Source of the DNA: Pedobacter duraquae
GTDB taxonomy: Bacteria > Bacteroidota > Bacteroidia > Sphingobacteriales > Sphingobacteriaceae
Direction: 5' to 3'
Assembly: GCF_004362245.1 (NCBI RefSeq)
Contig: NZ_SNWM01000003.1
Location: 744,001-808,000 of the forward strand
Length of the DNA: 64,000 nt
The notes below the pieces were generated by a model. The model did no database searches. It had not been told where the DNA came from and was given only the letters and a program-made list of their open reading frames with translations. The translations under genes and the position numbers were made by a program. Numbering within the stretch: position 1 is the first letter of the stretch; the number at the start of each line of letters is the position of its first letter. Positions 9,500-18,865 of this stretch are shown piece after piece.

Positions 9500-10688
9500 A
9501 AACAACTCAGTCTTTGTCGGTAATTTTTTGGATGATAATATTATCAAGGAAAGACGATTGCCCTCCCCTAATCCTGCTGCGACAAATAGAATTTTCCGAT
9601 TACAGCAGTCCTTAATATCACAAGGTTCTCGTGCATATATCGTTTCTCCTGCCAGTAGCGCGAGAATAGGGTATTACCCTAGATTAATATATCCCGTCGA
9701 AATAATCAGAAAAAAGGACATTGTGGTTATTTATGCTTCTGCTCTTGGCGTACCTTATTTAAGCGTAATTTATGAACTTTTCTCAATGTTATATCTATAT
9801 ATCAGACTAACATTCTTACGACCACATACTTTCATTCTTTTATATTGCTATTATCCTTCTGCAGTAATCATTGGAATCGCTGCTAAGATAAGAGGTATTA
9901 AGGTCATAGAAGATTTGGAAGATATCGTTAATCCTAAGTGGACTGATTGGTGGAAAAATTCTTTTTTATTTTCCATTCAGCAATCGGTAGGAATGATATT
10001 GATGCGATTTACAATATGGATTTCGGACGTCGTCATTGTGCCCACTAATAAATTTATGGTCAATTTCAAGAAGACTGATAAATTTTTGGTAATAGATGGA
10101 TGCATCGATGTTAAAAATCAATTAACCAGAGATAAAAATGAAAAGATTGAAGTTTTACTAGCTGGTTTGCTAACCGAAGAGCAAGGGATTGAGTTATTTT
10201 TAAATACTCTGAACCTCTTTCAGAATAATAAGAACACCTCGTTTCTGTTTAGGTTTAAAATTTGCGGAGTTTCTGATAACAGTGAGTATTTAGTGGAAAA
10301 AATAAAAAATTTTCCTGCTCTTGACATCCAATACTATGGATATACCAGTACTGAAGAATTTGATGAAATATTAAATCAATCCGACGTCTGCCTTGTGTTA
10401 CAAAATCCCCATGGACGAAATTCGCTGCAAAAGACACCATCTAAAGGATACGAGTACATGGCGGCAGGGAAAGCTATTATAGTTACACCTGTTGGGAACT
10501 ACATTAGCCTTCCAGAAAATTGTTGTGTTGTACTTAAAGAATATACACCTGCAGAATTATATTCAAAGCTTGTAAATTTGGATAAAGAACAAATTCATGA
10601 TATTGGAACTGCAGCATATCTTTACGCTAAAGCTAATTGGTCGTATAAACAGGTTGGTGAAAGAATTTTAGAACGAATATTATTATGA
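9474..10688 (+). CDS. Family 4-like glycosyltransferase
   Basis: This 404-residue GT-B-type glycosyltransferase has an N-terminal acceptor half with a membrane-associated hydrophobic stretch at about residues 80-140. The C-terminal half has a VCLVLQNPHG segment and the donor-site motif KGYEYMAAGKAIIVTPVG, in which the usual E-x7-E pattern is modified. It overlaps the preceding gene by 26 bp and ends ATGA, overlapping the next start by 4 bp. Two start codons occur in tandem (9474 and 9477). Specificity is not visible. Confidence 0.8.
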   Translation: MMKHQIRFRNNSVFVGNFLDDNIIKERRLPSPNPAATNRIFRLQQSLISQGSRAYIVSPASSARIGYYPRLIYPVEIIRKKDIVVIYASALGVPYLSVIYELFSMLYLYIRLTFLRPHTFILLYCYYPSAVIIGIAAKIRGIKVIEDLEDIVNPKWTDWWKNSFLFSIQQSVGMILMRFTIWISDVVIVPTNKFMVNFKKTDKFLVIDGCIDVKNQLTRDKNEKIEVLLAGLLTEEQGIELFLNTLNLFQNNKNTSFLFRFKICGVSDNSEYLVEKIKNFPALDIQYYGYTSTEEFDEILNQSDVCLVLQNPHGRNSLQKTPSKGYEYMAAGKAIIVTPVGNYISLPENCCVVLKEYTPAELYSKLVNLDKEQIHDIGTAAYLYAKANWSYKQVGERILERILL

Positions 10689-11692
10689 AACAGTTGATTC
10701 TTACTTGTTTACCAAGTTTTTATAAGAATTTAGCGTTTAAGGAATTGTCTGAACTATCGGAAATATCAATTTTTTATACGAACAGTTCGCCAATAAAACG
10801 CGAAAGTGATTTTTTTAAACATGGTTTAGATGACCAAAAAGTAATACCCCACAAGAGAATTCATGAAAACTTATTGTCCTTGCTTCGGGCTGGAAGAAAA
10901 GCTGATTTTGTTATTCTTGGTGGGTGGGATGATCCTTATTTCTGGTTTATGCGGATGATTATGCCAAAAAGAAAACTTAAGGTAATTGTAGAATCAAGTA
11001 TTTATGAGTTAGGTTCTTCTAGTATTTTCAATTATATGAAGCGTTTTTTTTTAAAAGGAATTGCCGAATGCATAGTTAGCGGAGATCCTCACGTGAGATT
11101 AGTTGAGGAGCTTAAATTTAGAGGCGCTATCCGAAAGTCGTTGGGCGTTGGTGTACTTGATTTTGATTACGATTCGATATCGAAAATAGGGACAGGTACT
11201 GTTTTGAACTTTCTTTATATAGGCAGAATTTCACGAGATAAGGGGATTGACTTTATTAGTTCTTTTTTTAAATCAAGGCCGGATTTACGATTGAATTTGG
11301 TTGGAAACTTCGAGAACGATGATTACATAAATGAAGTTTTAGTATCAGATAACATAATTCATTTAGGGTACAAATCTAGGGATGAACTGCGTGCTGTTTT
11401 TGCGGAGAATGACGTATTCATTTTACCTTCTAGACGAGAGCCATGGGGGCTTGTAATAGAGGAAGCTTTGTATCATGGGCTACCAGTAATTGTATCCAAT
11501 ATGGTAGGGGCAAATGAAAATTTTGTAAGACAATTAGGCACAGGAGTTGTATTTGAAATGGATGATAGCAAAGATTTTACTTCAAAAATTGATTTTATGT
11601 TAGAATTGAAAAATTACAACAGTTTCATTGAGAAAATTAAAGTTATTGATTTTAACCAAAAAAAGAACCAATATATCCGTAGTTTTATATGA
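10685..11692 (+). CDS. Family 4 glycosyltransferase
   Basis: This 335-residue GT-B enzyme has LYIGRISRDKGIDF at the start of its donor domain and PSRREPWGLVIEEALYHGLPVIVS, the E-x7-E catalytic and donor motif, near residues 245-275. It is somewhat short for GT4, with a compact N-terminal domain. It is joined to both neighbours by 4-bp ATGA overlaps, so it is made as part of one translationally coupled run of transferases. Substrate unknown. Confidence 0.85.
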   Translation: MKQLILTCLPSFYKNLAFKELSELSEISIFYTNSSPIKRESDFFKHGLDDQKVIPHKRIHENLLSLLRAGRKADFVILGGWDDPYFWFMRMIMPKRKLKVIVESSIYELGSSSIFNYMKRFFLKGIAECIVSGDPHVRLVEELKFRGAIRKSLGVGVLDFDYDSISKIGTGTVLNFLYIGRISRDKGIDFISSFFKSRPDLRLNLVGNFENDDYINEVLVSDNIIHLGYKSRDELRAVFAENDVFILPSRREPWGLVIEEALYHGLPVIVSNMVGANENFVRQLGTGVVFEMDDSKDFTSKIDFMLELKNYNSFIEKIKVIDFNQKKNQYIRSFI

Positions 11693-12213
11693 TAAAGAGG
11701 CTTAAGATGTTTGTTGGCAGAATTGTTATGAAAATGATTCCTTTGCAAGCATTTCCAAAAATGAATTCCAGCATACTTAGATTAATGGGAAATAAGATAG
11801 CTAATGGCGTCGTATTTTACAGTTCATCGGAAGTTGTTGGATTGGTACAAATCGAAATTGGAGAAAACAGTTTCGTCGGTCACAAGACGTTGTTTATGGG
11901 GGGGGTCTCTTTTATAAAAGTTGGGAAAAATTGCGATATTTCTTCGAATGTAAGTATCATTACAGGATCACACGAAATTGGTTCTATTAATCGGAGGGCC
12001 GGTTTAGGTTTAAGTACAGATATCGTTATCGGAGATGGCGTTTGGATAGGATATGGTGTAACAGTTCTTGGTGGAGTCAAAATCGGCCGTGGTTCTATTA
12101 TTGCCGCGGGCAGTCTTGTTAATAAAGACGTTCCTGAAAATGTAATTTTTGGAGGCGTTCCAGCGAAACTCATTAGAACAATAGGTGATGACTCAGTAGC
12201 ATACGATATTTGA
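11689..12213 (+). CDS. Hexapeptide-repeat acyltransferase
   Basis: This 174-residue left-handed beta-helix acyltransferase has hexapeptide repeats from about residue 60. They include ITGSHEIG, the likely catalytic histidine region, then VWIGYGVTVLGGVKIGRGSIIAAGS and GGVPAKLI. It is related to the Maa/WbbJ/NodL acetyltransferases, which acetylate sugars using acetyl-CoA. It is the second such enzyme in the operon (the other is at 5415-6047), so the glycan may be acetylated at two positions. The stop overlaps the next start (TGATG). Confidence 0.82.
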   Translation: MIKRLKMFVGRIVMKMIPLQAFPKMNSSILRLMGNKIANGVVFYSSSEVVGLVQIEIGENSFVGHKTLFMGGVSFIKVGKNCDISSNVSIITGSHEIGSINRRAGLGLSTDIVIGDGVWIGYGVTVLGGVKIGRGSIIAAGSLVNKDVPENVIFGGVPAKLIRTIGDDSVAYDI

Positions 12214-13316
12214 TGAAGAAGAAAATAGTAGTTATCAGTGGCGCAAATTTATTTGGTGGCGGCACACTTTCAATTTTGAAAGATTGTTTACACTATGCGA
12301 ATGAAAATTTGTGTAATGAGTATGAAGTTTACGCGCTCATCCACAATGCCAAAGACTTTGTTGGATACGCTAATATTAAATTTTTGGAATTCAGAGAAGT
12401 AAGAAAAAGTTATTTTAATAGATTGTATTATGAATACTGGTATTATAAAAGGCTTTCAACTGAATTGCAGCCTTATTTATGGCTGTCAATGAACGACATG
12501 TCTTCCAACGTTTATGCCGAGCGGCGGGCAGTTTATTGTCACAATCCGACTCCATTTAAGAAGCTTGTATTAAGTGATATCTGGAATCAGACTCAGGTGT
12601 TTTTCTTTACTTTATTCTATAAATTTCTTTACCGAATAAATATAAGAAAGAATAACTATGTTATTGTCCAACAGAACTGGCTTCGCATCGCTTTCTCAAA
12701 AATGTTCAAACTCGATCTTCAAAAGATTATCGTATCTCCTCCAAAAGTTATTTCAAAAATTGAATTGTCTGAAGCCAATAAGGTAGGCCGTATTACGAAA
12801 ACATTTTTTTTTCCGACCTATCCTAGGCCTTTTAAAAATATTGCAGTTATTGGAGAAGCAGTAAAAATATTAAACGCCGAAGGTTTTAATGATTTTTCAG
12901 TTCTTATTACTGTTGACGGATCTGAAAATCAATACGCTGCAACAATTGTTAAAAATTACGATCATTTAGCGCAGATGAAATTCTTGGGTTTAATATCCAG
13001 AGAGGAAGTCTTTAATTTATATCAAGACGTAGATTACTTAATATTTCCTTCAACCCTGGAGACTTGGGGATTACCGATAACCGAATTTAAGTTATTTAAT
13101 AAACCCATTTTGTTATCCGATTTAGAATATGCACATGAAACACTTGGCGACTACCATGCCGCTGCATTTTTCGATCCAGAAAATCCTAAATCTCTGGTAT
13201 ATTTGATGTCCGAAATTCTTAAGGGTAAATACGAATTTGAAAGTCATAAGTCGATTCCAATAAAAGGCCCCTTGGCTAATAATTGGAAAGAACTTTTTAC
13301 TATTTTGCTTGAATAA
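12213..13316 (+). CDS. GT4/GT1-like glycosyltransferase
   Basis: This 367-residue protein begins KKKIVVISGANLFGGG and has a C-terminal donor half with FPSTLETWGLPITEFKLFNKPILLSDL, the E-x-E region of GT4 enzymes. I place the start at ATG 12213, which forms a TGATG overlap with the acyltransferase stop; a TTG one codon upstream is also open. It probably adds one residue of the repeat unit. The stop joins the next gene through TAATG. Confidence 0.8.
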   Translation: MKKKIVVISGANLFGGGTLSILKDCLHYANENLCNEYEVYALIHNAKDFVGYANIKFLEFREVRKSYFNRLYYEYWYYKRLSTELQPYLWLSMNDMSSNVYAERRAVYCHNPTPFKKLVLSDIWNQTQVFFFTLFYKFLYRINIRKNNYVIVQQNWLRIAFSKMFKLDLQKIIVSPPKVISKIELSEANKVGRITKTFFFPTYPRPFKNIAVIGEAVKILNAEGFNDFSVLITVDGSENQYAATIVKNYDHLAQMKFLGLISREEVFNLYQDVDYLIFPSTLETWGLPITEFKLFNKPILLSDLEYAHETLGDYHAAAFFDPENPKSLVYLMSEILKGKYEFESHKSIPIKGPLANNWKELFTILLE

Positions 13317-14071
13317 TGAAAATATCGATAATTACCGCAACATATAATTCTGAGGAGTTTTTAGCAGGGTGTATAAGTTCTGTCAAAGACCAAAATTTCA
13401 AAAATGTTGAGCATATAATAATAGATGGAGGATCGTCAGATAGAACCATTGACATTGTGCAATCCTATTCGCATATTACCACAGTGATCAGCGAGCCCGA
13501 TTGCGGCATTTATGACGCTATAAATAAAGGAATTAGAATGGCAACAGGCGATGTAATTGGGATTTTAAATTCAGACGATTTTTTTGCTGATAATAGTGTT
13601 TTAGGAGATGTCTGTAGTAAGTTTGATGACAATCCGATTATCGACGGTATATATGGTAATGTTGTATTTGTTGCAAAAGATAACTCCAGCAAAATTGTGA
13701 GGTTTTATTCTTCTAAAATGTTTAAATCATGGATGTTAAGGTTTGGGTTCCAGCCTGCGCATCCTAGTTTTTATGTCAGAAAAGAAGTTTTTGATAAAGT
13801 TGGTGTTTACAATACTAAATTAAAAATATCGGGCGACTTTGACTTATTTTTGAGATGCTTTTTAAAACACAATATTAATTTAAAATATATTAATAGGGTA
13901 TTTGTAAAAATGCGGGTAGGGGGAGTGAGTTCTTCAGGTCTAAAAAGCGTCTTAAAATTGAACGGGGAAATACTTAGATCACTTAAAGAAAATGGAGTTA
14001 GATCAAATATCGCATTTGTATATTCAAAGTACCTAATCAAGTGGTTCGGATTTATAAATAAAATAAAATGA
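13316..14071 (+). CDS. Family 2 glycosyltransferase (WcaA-like)
   Basis: This 251-residue GT2 enzyme is a textbook GT-A domain: MKISIITATYNSE at the N-terminus, HIIIDGGSSDRT at about residues 37-48, ISEPDCGIYDAINKGI, GDVIGILNSDDFF (the DxD-type metal site) and PAHPSFYVRKEVFDKVG. It belongs to the WcaA/EpsE-like group and should be soluble or peripheral at the inner membrane. It is coupled by one base to the preceding gene and by four to the next. Confidence 0.87.
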   Translation: MKISIITATYNSEEFLAGCISSVKDQNFKNVEHIIIDGGSSDRTIDIVQSYSHITTVISEPDCGIYDAINKGIRMATGDVIGILNSDDFFADNSVLGDVCSKFDDNPIIDGIYGNVVFVAKDNSSKIVRFYSSKMFKSWMLRFGFQPAHPSFYVRKEVFDKVGVYNTKLKISGDFDLFLRCFLKHNINLKYINRVFVKMRVGGVSSSGLKSVLKLNGEILRSLKENGVRSNIAFVYSKYLIKWFGFINKIK

Positions 14072-14979
14072 AAGTAGGAATCACTGGTTCGTCTGGTTTT
14101 GTCGGGTTAAATATCGAATCTTACCTAAGGAAATTTGACTTTGATATATCGAGGCTAAATAGGGAAGCGTTAGGAAGTCCAAAGATTGATTTGCGACATC
14201 TTGATATCATAATACATTTAGCTGGAAAGGCTCATGATTTAAGTAAAAGTCCGGATCCGACAGAGTACTATACAGTCAATTACGAATTGACTAAACGTCT
14301 ATATGATTCTTTTTTAATGTCCAAAGCTACAGTATTCATATTTATGAGTTCTGTTAAAGCGGTAGCAGATACAGTTACTGATATTTTAACTGAAGATGCA
14401 ATTCCCATTCCGTCAACAGATTACGGAAAGTCAAAGTTAATGGCAGAACGGTATATTGAAAAACAAAAGCTTCCGGAAGGCAAACATTATTATATTTTGA
14501 GACCTTGTATGATTCATGGACCGGGCAATAAAGGTAATCTGAATTTATTGTATAAATTTGTAGGGAGAAAAGTCCCGTATCCACTAGCAAAATTCAAAAA
14601 TCTACGTTCCTACGTAACTGTTGAAAATTTGTGTTTTATTGTTTTGCACCTTATAATGAAAAACAACGTAGCATCAGGCATCTACAACATTGCGGATGAT
14701 CGTCCATTATCGACTAATGAAATAGTATCTATTTTAGGGAAATCGATGAGTATTGAACCTAAATTTTTGCACGTTCCCGTATATCTAATTGATCTTGTAG
14801 CTAAGTTGGGAGATTTTTTTAATTTATCTATAAATTCGGAAAAATTAAAAAAACTTACAGAAAATTATTTAGTAGATAACAGTAAGATAAAAAATGCTAT
14901 AGAATTAAACTTGCCTATTAGCTCGTACGATGGTTTGTTGAAAAGCGCGGCCTCCTTTGCTGACGATAAGGCCGGTTGA
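14068..14979 (+). CDS. NAD-dependent sugar epimerase/reductase (WbpV/WreQ-like)
   Basis: This 303-residue extended short-chain dehydrogenase has the Rossmann motif GITGSSGFVG (residues 4-13), the active-site serine in FMSSVKA (about 93-98) and the YGKSK catalytic pair (Tyr119, Lys123). It resembles the UDP-4-keto-6-deoxy-HexNAc reductases and epimerases (WbpV, WbpK, WreQ) that make QuiNAc or FucNAc. In Pseudomonas and Rhizobium such genes lie beside the WbpL-type initiating transferase, and a WbpL-like gene follows here at 16178. It would thus make the first sugar of the repeat unit. Reductase versus epimerase activity is not decided by sequence alone. Confidence 0.78.
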   Translation: MKVGITGSSGFVGLNIESYLRKFDFDISRLNREALGSPKIDLRHLDIIIHLAGKAHDLSKSPDPTEYYTVNYELTKRLYDSFLMSKATVFIFMSSVKAVADTVTDILTEDAIPIPSTDYGKSKLMAERYIEKQKLPEGKHYYILRPCMIHGPGNKGNLNLLYKFVGRKVPYPLAKFKNLRSYVTVENLCFIVLHLIMKNNVASGIYNIADDRPLSTNEIVSILGKSMSIEPKFLHVPVYLIDLVAKLGDFFNLSINSEKLKKLTENYLVDNSKIKNAIELNLPISSYDGLLKSAASFADDKAG

Positions 14980-14981
14980 GA

Positions 14982-16013
14982 CTAACCTGCTATATATTTT
15001 CCAAATGGTATCTTGCGCACTAAAAAAATGATACCTCCAGAAATTGATAAGCACAATATTGTTGTTAAAGGTATACCAATTATCGGGGTAATAAATTGGC
15101 ATGTAATACCTATTTTGAATAACATTATAAGCACCAATACATGTACCAGATAAATTCCATAACTATGTTGATTTATAAAGTCACGAACTTTGATAAGTTT
15201 TGCATTGCTTATATCTTTATCTTTAAAGAATAGAAATGCACCTATTGAACTAAGCATAACATTTATAGTAAGATAATTACAAAACAGTTCATCCAAACTA
15301 CCCTTTAATCGGAAAAGTTCATATGTTCCGAGGAATGAAACCACCCAGCCGATAATGAAGAGTAAAATAGCAATTATGTCTTTTTGGGCTTTGTTTTTAA
15401 AAGAAATTATTGATAAATAATAACCTAATACCATATAGCCAATAAAACCTCCGAAATATCCTGTCTCAATATTAATTTTAAGCCAGGAGAGAAACGGATA
15501 GGTGAAAATTAAGGTATAAATCCAAATTATCAAAAAATATACAAGCTCCATTTTTGTACTTTTTCTAACCCATTTTCCTAAGATGGGAATAAAGAGATAT
15601 AACCCAATAAGCATGTATACGAACCAAAGATGATAGTATGTTCCCATTCTATACTGGTTGAAAATGAATTTTATGGTGCTACCTATTGTTAAATGTTCCC
15701 CGTGCTTTATTTTAAGTACAAAATCAAAACTAACATATGCAATGCTCCAAAATAAAAAGGGCAATACAATCCTGTAAAATCGTTTACTTAAAAAATCCTT
15801 TAACAACGACTCTTTCGGTAACAGCAATGTTCCTGTTAACATTACGAAAACTGGTACACAAAACCGGACTGAGCTGTTTGAGAAATTGGCAATCCACCAA
15901 CTGCTTGTAAATCCTGATATTGGCATCAACGGTGCAGAGACGTGTAATACGATCACTGACATAGTTGCCACTACCCGCAAATTATCTGCCCACTTCAATT
16001 TGGTATCTCGCAT
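14982..16013 (-). CDS. Membrane O-acyltransferase, acyltransferase-3 family
   Basis: This 343-residue multipass protein starts near MRDTKLKWADNLRVVATMSVIVLHVSAP, with the N-terminal Arg and HVSAP histidine region of the OafA/WecH/NodX acyltransferase-3 family. About ten hydrophobic segments follow. Such proteins O-acetylate glycans at the membrane. I chose the ATG at 16013; an ATG at 16019 and a TTG at 16043 are also in frame. It is the only gene of the cluster on the opposite strand, its stop lying 2 bp from the stop of the epimerase gene. It separates a reductase and an initiating transferase that are usually adjacent. Confidence 0.85.
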   Translation of the reverse strand: MRDTKLKWADNLRVVATMSVIVLHVSAPLMPISGFTSSWWIANFSNSSVRFCVPVFVMLTGTLLLPKESLLKDFLSKRFYRIVLPFLFWSIAYVSFDFVLKIKHGEHLTIGSTIKFIFNQYRMGTYYHLWFVYMLIGLYLFIPILGKWVRKSTKMELVYFLIIWIYTLIFTYPFLSWLKINIETGYFGGFIGYMVLGYYLSIISFKNKAQKDIIAILLFIIGWVVSFLGTYELFRLKGSLDELFCNYLTINVMLSSIGAFLFFKDKDISNAKLIKVRDFINQHSYGIYLVHVLVLIMLFKIGITCQFITPIIGIPLTTILCLSISGGIIFLVRKIPFGKYIAG

Positions 16014-16177
16014 CAACATTAAATTAACGGACGAATATAGCAAGGTTATTTAATAATACGTTCCTAGAATTAGAAATCGAATTTTTATTAGCGTATTTCT
16101 GATGGGCTAATAAAAAGATTGAAGAAATTCTTTACGATTTTCGTGCAATAAGGGAAATAACTTACATCTTTGCGATA

Positions 16178-17137
16178 ATGATTTATTTTCTGATATTTTG
16201 TATCCTTTTAATAGGCGAACTTACTTATTTTAAAGTTGCATTACAATTTAAAATTTCTGATACGCCTAACAATCGGAGTTCTCATCAGATAGCTACTATT
16301 CGTGGTGGAGGAATAGTTTTTGTATTTGCGGTAATTTTATTTGCAATTTTCTCTAAGTTGGTTTATCCATACTTTGTTGCCGGGCTTCTCATGATCGGAC
16401 TAATTAGTTTCATGGATGACGTGTTTAATTTAGGTAGCAGGATTCGATTATTTTTTCAGTTTTTGGCAATATTATTACTCCTTTTTCAATGGGGTCCACA
16501 GCCATTTGAAGCAATATGGTATTTGGCTATATTGATTATAATTGTTGGAGTTGTTAATGCGTATAATTTTATGGATGGTATTAATGGCTTAACAGGATTA
16601 TATAGTTCTTTATTGATATGCACGTTATATTATATAAATGAAAACATAGTGCATTTTATCTCACAACAATTATTGGTTATTGTATTCCTATCTTTAGTTG
16701 TTTTTAATATTTTTAACGTTCGTAAGTTTGCAAGATGTTTTGCTGGTGATGTTGGAAGTATATCGTTTGCATTAATTGCTGTATTCTGTATTGGGAGTTT
16801 GATTTTGAAGACAGGAAATATCAATTATATTTTATTTTTATTGATATACGGATTAGACTCATTGACTACTATCCTGTTCAGATTGCTCAGGGGTGAGAAT
16901 ATAATGGAGGCACATCGATCACACTTCTATCAGTTCTTAGCAAATGAGAAGGGTATTCCGCATGTTGTTGTATCTCTAATTTATGTTTTTTCGCAGTTGG
17001 CGATCAATGTTGTTGTCTTATTGTACGTTCAAAATTCAAATTTAAGTGGGTTTAGTTTGACTATAGTCAGTTTATTTATCTTTTTGTGTTTTCGAATAAC
17101 TTTAGAAAAAGAGAGATTATTAAGAAATAAAATTTAG
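16178..17137 (+). CDS. WbpL/WecA-like undecaprenyl-phosphate HexNAc-1-phosphate transferase
   Basis: This 319-residue integral membrane enzyme of the MraY/WecA family transfers a HexNAc-1-phosphate to undecaprenyl phosphate and so starts the repeat unit. Visible motifs are the SSH...RGGG substrate region (34-45), the MDD Mg-binding pair (Asp80-Asp81), NAYNFMDGINGL (127-138), FAGDVGS (188-194) and HRSHFYQ near 245. About ten membrane helices are apparent. The preceding plus-strand gene encodes a QuiNAc/FucNAc-type reductase, which supports a WbpL-like role. It is followed 9 bp later by the Wzi-like gene. Confidence 0.88.
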   Translation: MIYFLIFCILLIGELTYFKVALQFKISDTPNNRSSHQIATIRGGGIVFVFAVILFAIFSKLVYPYFVAGLLMIGLISFMDDVFNLGSRIRLFFQFLAILLLLFQWGPQPFEAIWYLAILIIIVGVVNAYNFMDGINGLTGLYSSLLICTLYYINENIVHFISQQLLVIVFLSLVVFNIFNVRKFARCFAGDVGSISFALIAVFCIGSLILKTGNINYILFLLIYGLDSLTTILFRLLRGENIMEAHRSHFYQFLANEKGIPHVVVSLIYVFSQLAINVVVLLYVQNSNLSGFSLTIVSLFIFLCFRITLEKERLLRNKI

Positions 17138-17146
17138 TGGTTATTT

Positions 17147-18865
17147 ATGATGAGATTTCTGTGTTCAAATGTATTTGAACGTGTTAAAATAGTATTTACT
17201 GGAGTAATTTTCTTATTTACCTGTTATAATGCTAAAGCGCAGACGCTTCCTACAACTGAGCGAGTCTTAAAAGATTATTATAGAAGGAGTCAGCTTCTGG
17301 GAAGTCAGGATTCTTCTATTTCATTTGGTGTGCAACCATTATTTGGAGAAGCACTGGGAGTGAGTAATATTTTTTTTCCGGTCAATAGCGAAGAATTTAA
17401 ACCATCTGAATCCTTCCGTTTTTCAAAAGGAAAAGGCCTATTCATGTTGCTACCATTGGAGTGGCAGCAACAATTTAATTCACACCATCCTTATGGATGG
17501 AATGACGGAGCCTTTATACCGTCGAAAGGTTATCAAACTGTTGTGGGTGCTGGTTTTTTTGCCAAATACGGTCCATTAACCATACAAGTTAGACCAGAAT
17601 ATGTCTATGCTTCAAATTCGCAATTCGAAAGTTATGGGGAAGATCGCAGCGATTATGAATTATCTAATTATTATATTGGTAACTATAATTATATCGATGC
17701 CCCTGAAAGGTTCGGCGAAACAAAATACAAGAAATTGTTATGGGGTCAAAGTAGTATTAGATTAACTCAAGGGCCTTTATCTCTTGGACTTTCGAATGAA
17801 AACCTCTGGTGGGGACCTGGTAGGAAGAATTCAATTTTAATGACTGATAATGCCCCTGGATTTAAACATTTGACACTTAATTCTGTTCGTCCACTCAAAA
17901 CACCAATTGGTTCATTCGAAGGCCAACTAATAGCTGGCCGTTTAGAAGAATCGGGTTATGCACCGATAGAAAGGCAGACTACGTCTACTGGACAATTTGT
18001 GCGGACTATACCGAGGCATGATTGGCGATATTTGTCAGGTTTGAATATAACCTATCAGCCAAAATGGATACCAGGGCTTTTTCTTGGATATAATAGAGAT
18101 TTTATGTCTTATGGTCCTGATTTGAAGTCTTTTAACGATTATTTCCCCTATTTTACCCCTTTTCAAAAAGCAAAATTTAACGATGGTCAAGGAGATGACT
18201 TAAGCCCTCGAGATCAAAGAACATCTTTTAATGCTAGATGGGTTTTCCCTAAAGCGAAGGCTGAAGTATACTTTGAGTACGGTTTAAATGATAATTCTTT
18301 TAATTTTAGAGATTTCATAGGATCGCCTCAGCACTCTAGAGCATATCTTTTCGGGATGAGCAAATTAGTACCCCTACCAAGTTCTGGTGAATTTTTGGAA
18401 ATCAGTGCAGAAGTGACACAGTTATCGCAACCGTTGGATGGAAGATTAATACGTGATGCTAATGGCTTTTATTACCATGCAACAGTAACTCAGGGTTACA
18501 CAAATTTAGGCCAGGTGCTTGGCGCGGGAATAGGGAGCGGAGGCAACCTACAGACATTGTCAGTCTCCTGGGTGCGTAATTTGAAACAAATCGGTCTGAC
18601 AGTGGATCGCTATGAACACAATTTGGAATTGTACACTTCAGCAATAAGAGGTTTAAATGGTTTTAGCAGAAGTTGGGTAGATATAGCATTTGCTGTTTTT
18701 GGAACTTGGGAATATAAAAATCTACTGTTAAATACGAAAATGCAAGGTATAAGATCATTAAATTACCAGTGGAGGATGAAGGACTATATCCCAGATCAGT
18801 ACTACATACCCAATAACGATATATTTAATTTTCATGGAGAATTGGGCGTTGCATACAGGTTTTAA
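17147..18865 (+). CDS. Wzi-like capsule assembly outer-membrane protein
   Basis: This 572-residue protein has an N-terminal signal peptide (hydrophobic core at about residues 16-28, ending NAKAQ). The mature part has the alternating aromatic beta-strand pattern of an outer-membrane barrel and ends in a phenylalanine (GVAYRF). It fits the Bacteroidetes capsule assembly Wzi family, whose E. coli member is a lectin-like barrel that holds capsule at the surface. Its place at the end of the cluster supports a role in attaching the polymer. The 3' end overlaps the convergent regulator gene by 4 bp. Confidence 0.8.
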   Translation: MMRFLCSNVFERVKIVFTGVIFLFTCYNAKAQTLPTTERVLKDYYRRSQLLGSQDSSISFGVQPLFGEALGVSNIFFPVNSEEFKPSESFRFSKGKGLFMLLPLEWQQQFNSHHPYGWNDGAFIPSKGYQTVVGAGFFAKYGPLTIQVRPEYVYASNSQFESYGEDRSDYELSNYYIGNYNYIDAPERFGETKYKKLLWGQSSIRLTQGPLSLGLSNENLWWGPGRKNSILMTDNAPGFKHLTLNSVRPLKTPIGSFEGQLIAGRLEESGYAPIERQTTSTGQFVRTIPRHDWRYLSGLNITYQPKWIPGLFLGYNRDFMSYGPDLKSFNDYFPYFTPFQKAKFNDGQGDDLSPRDQRTSFNARWVFPKAKAEVYFEYGLNDNSFNFRDFIGSPQHSRAYLFGMSKLVPLPSSGEFLEISAEVTQLSQPLDGRLIRDANGFYYHATVTQGYTNLGQVLGAGIGSGGNLQTLSVSWVRNLKQIGLTVDRYEHNLELYTSAIRGLNGFSRSWVDIAFAVFGTWEYKNLLLNTKMQGIRSLNYQWRMKDYIPDQYYIPNNDIFNFHGELGVAYRF

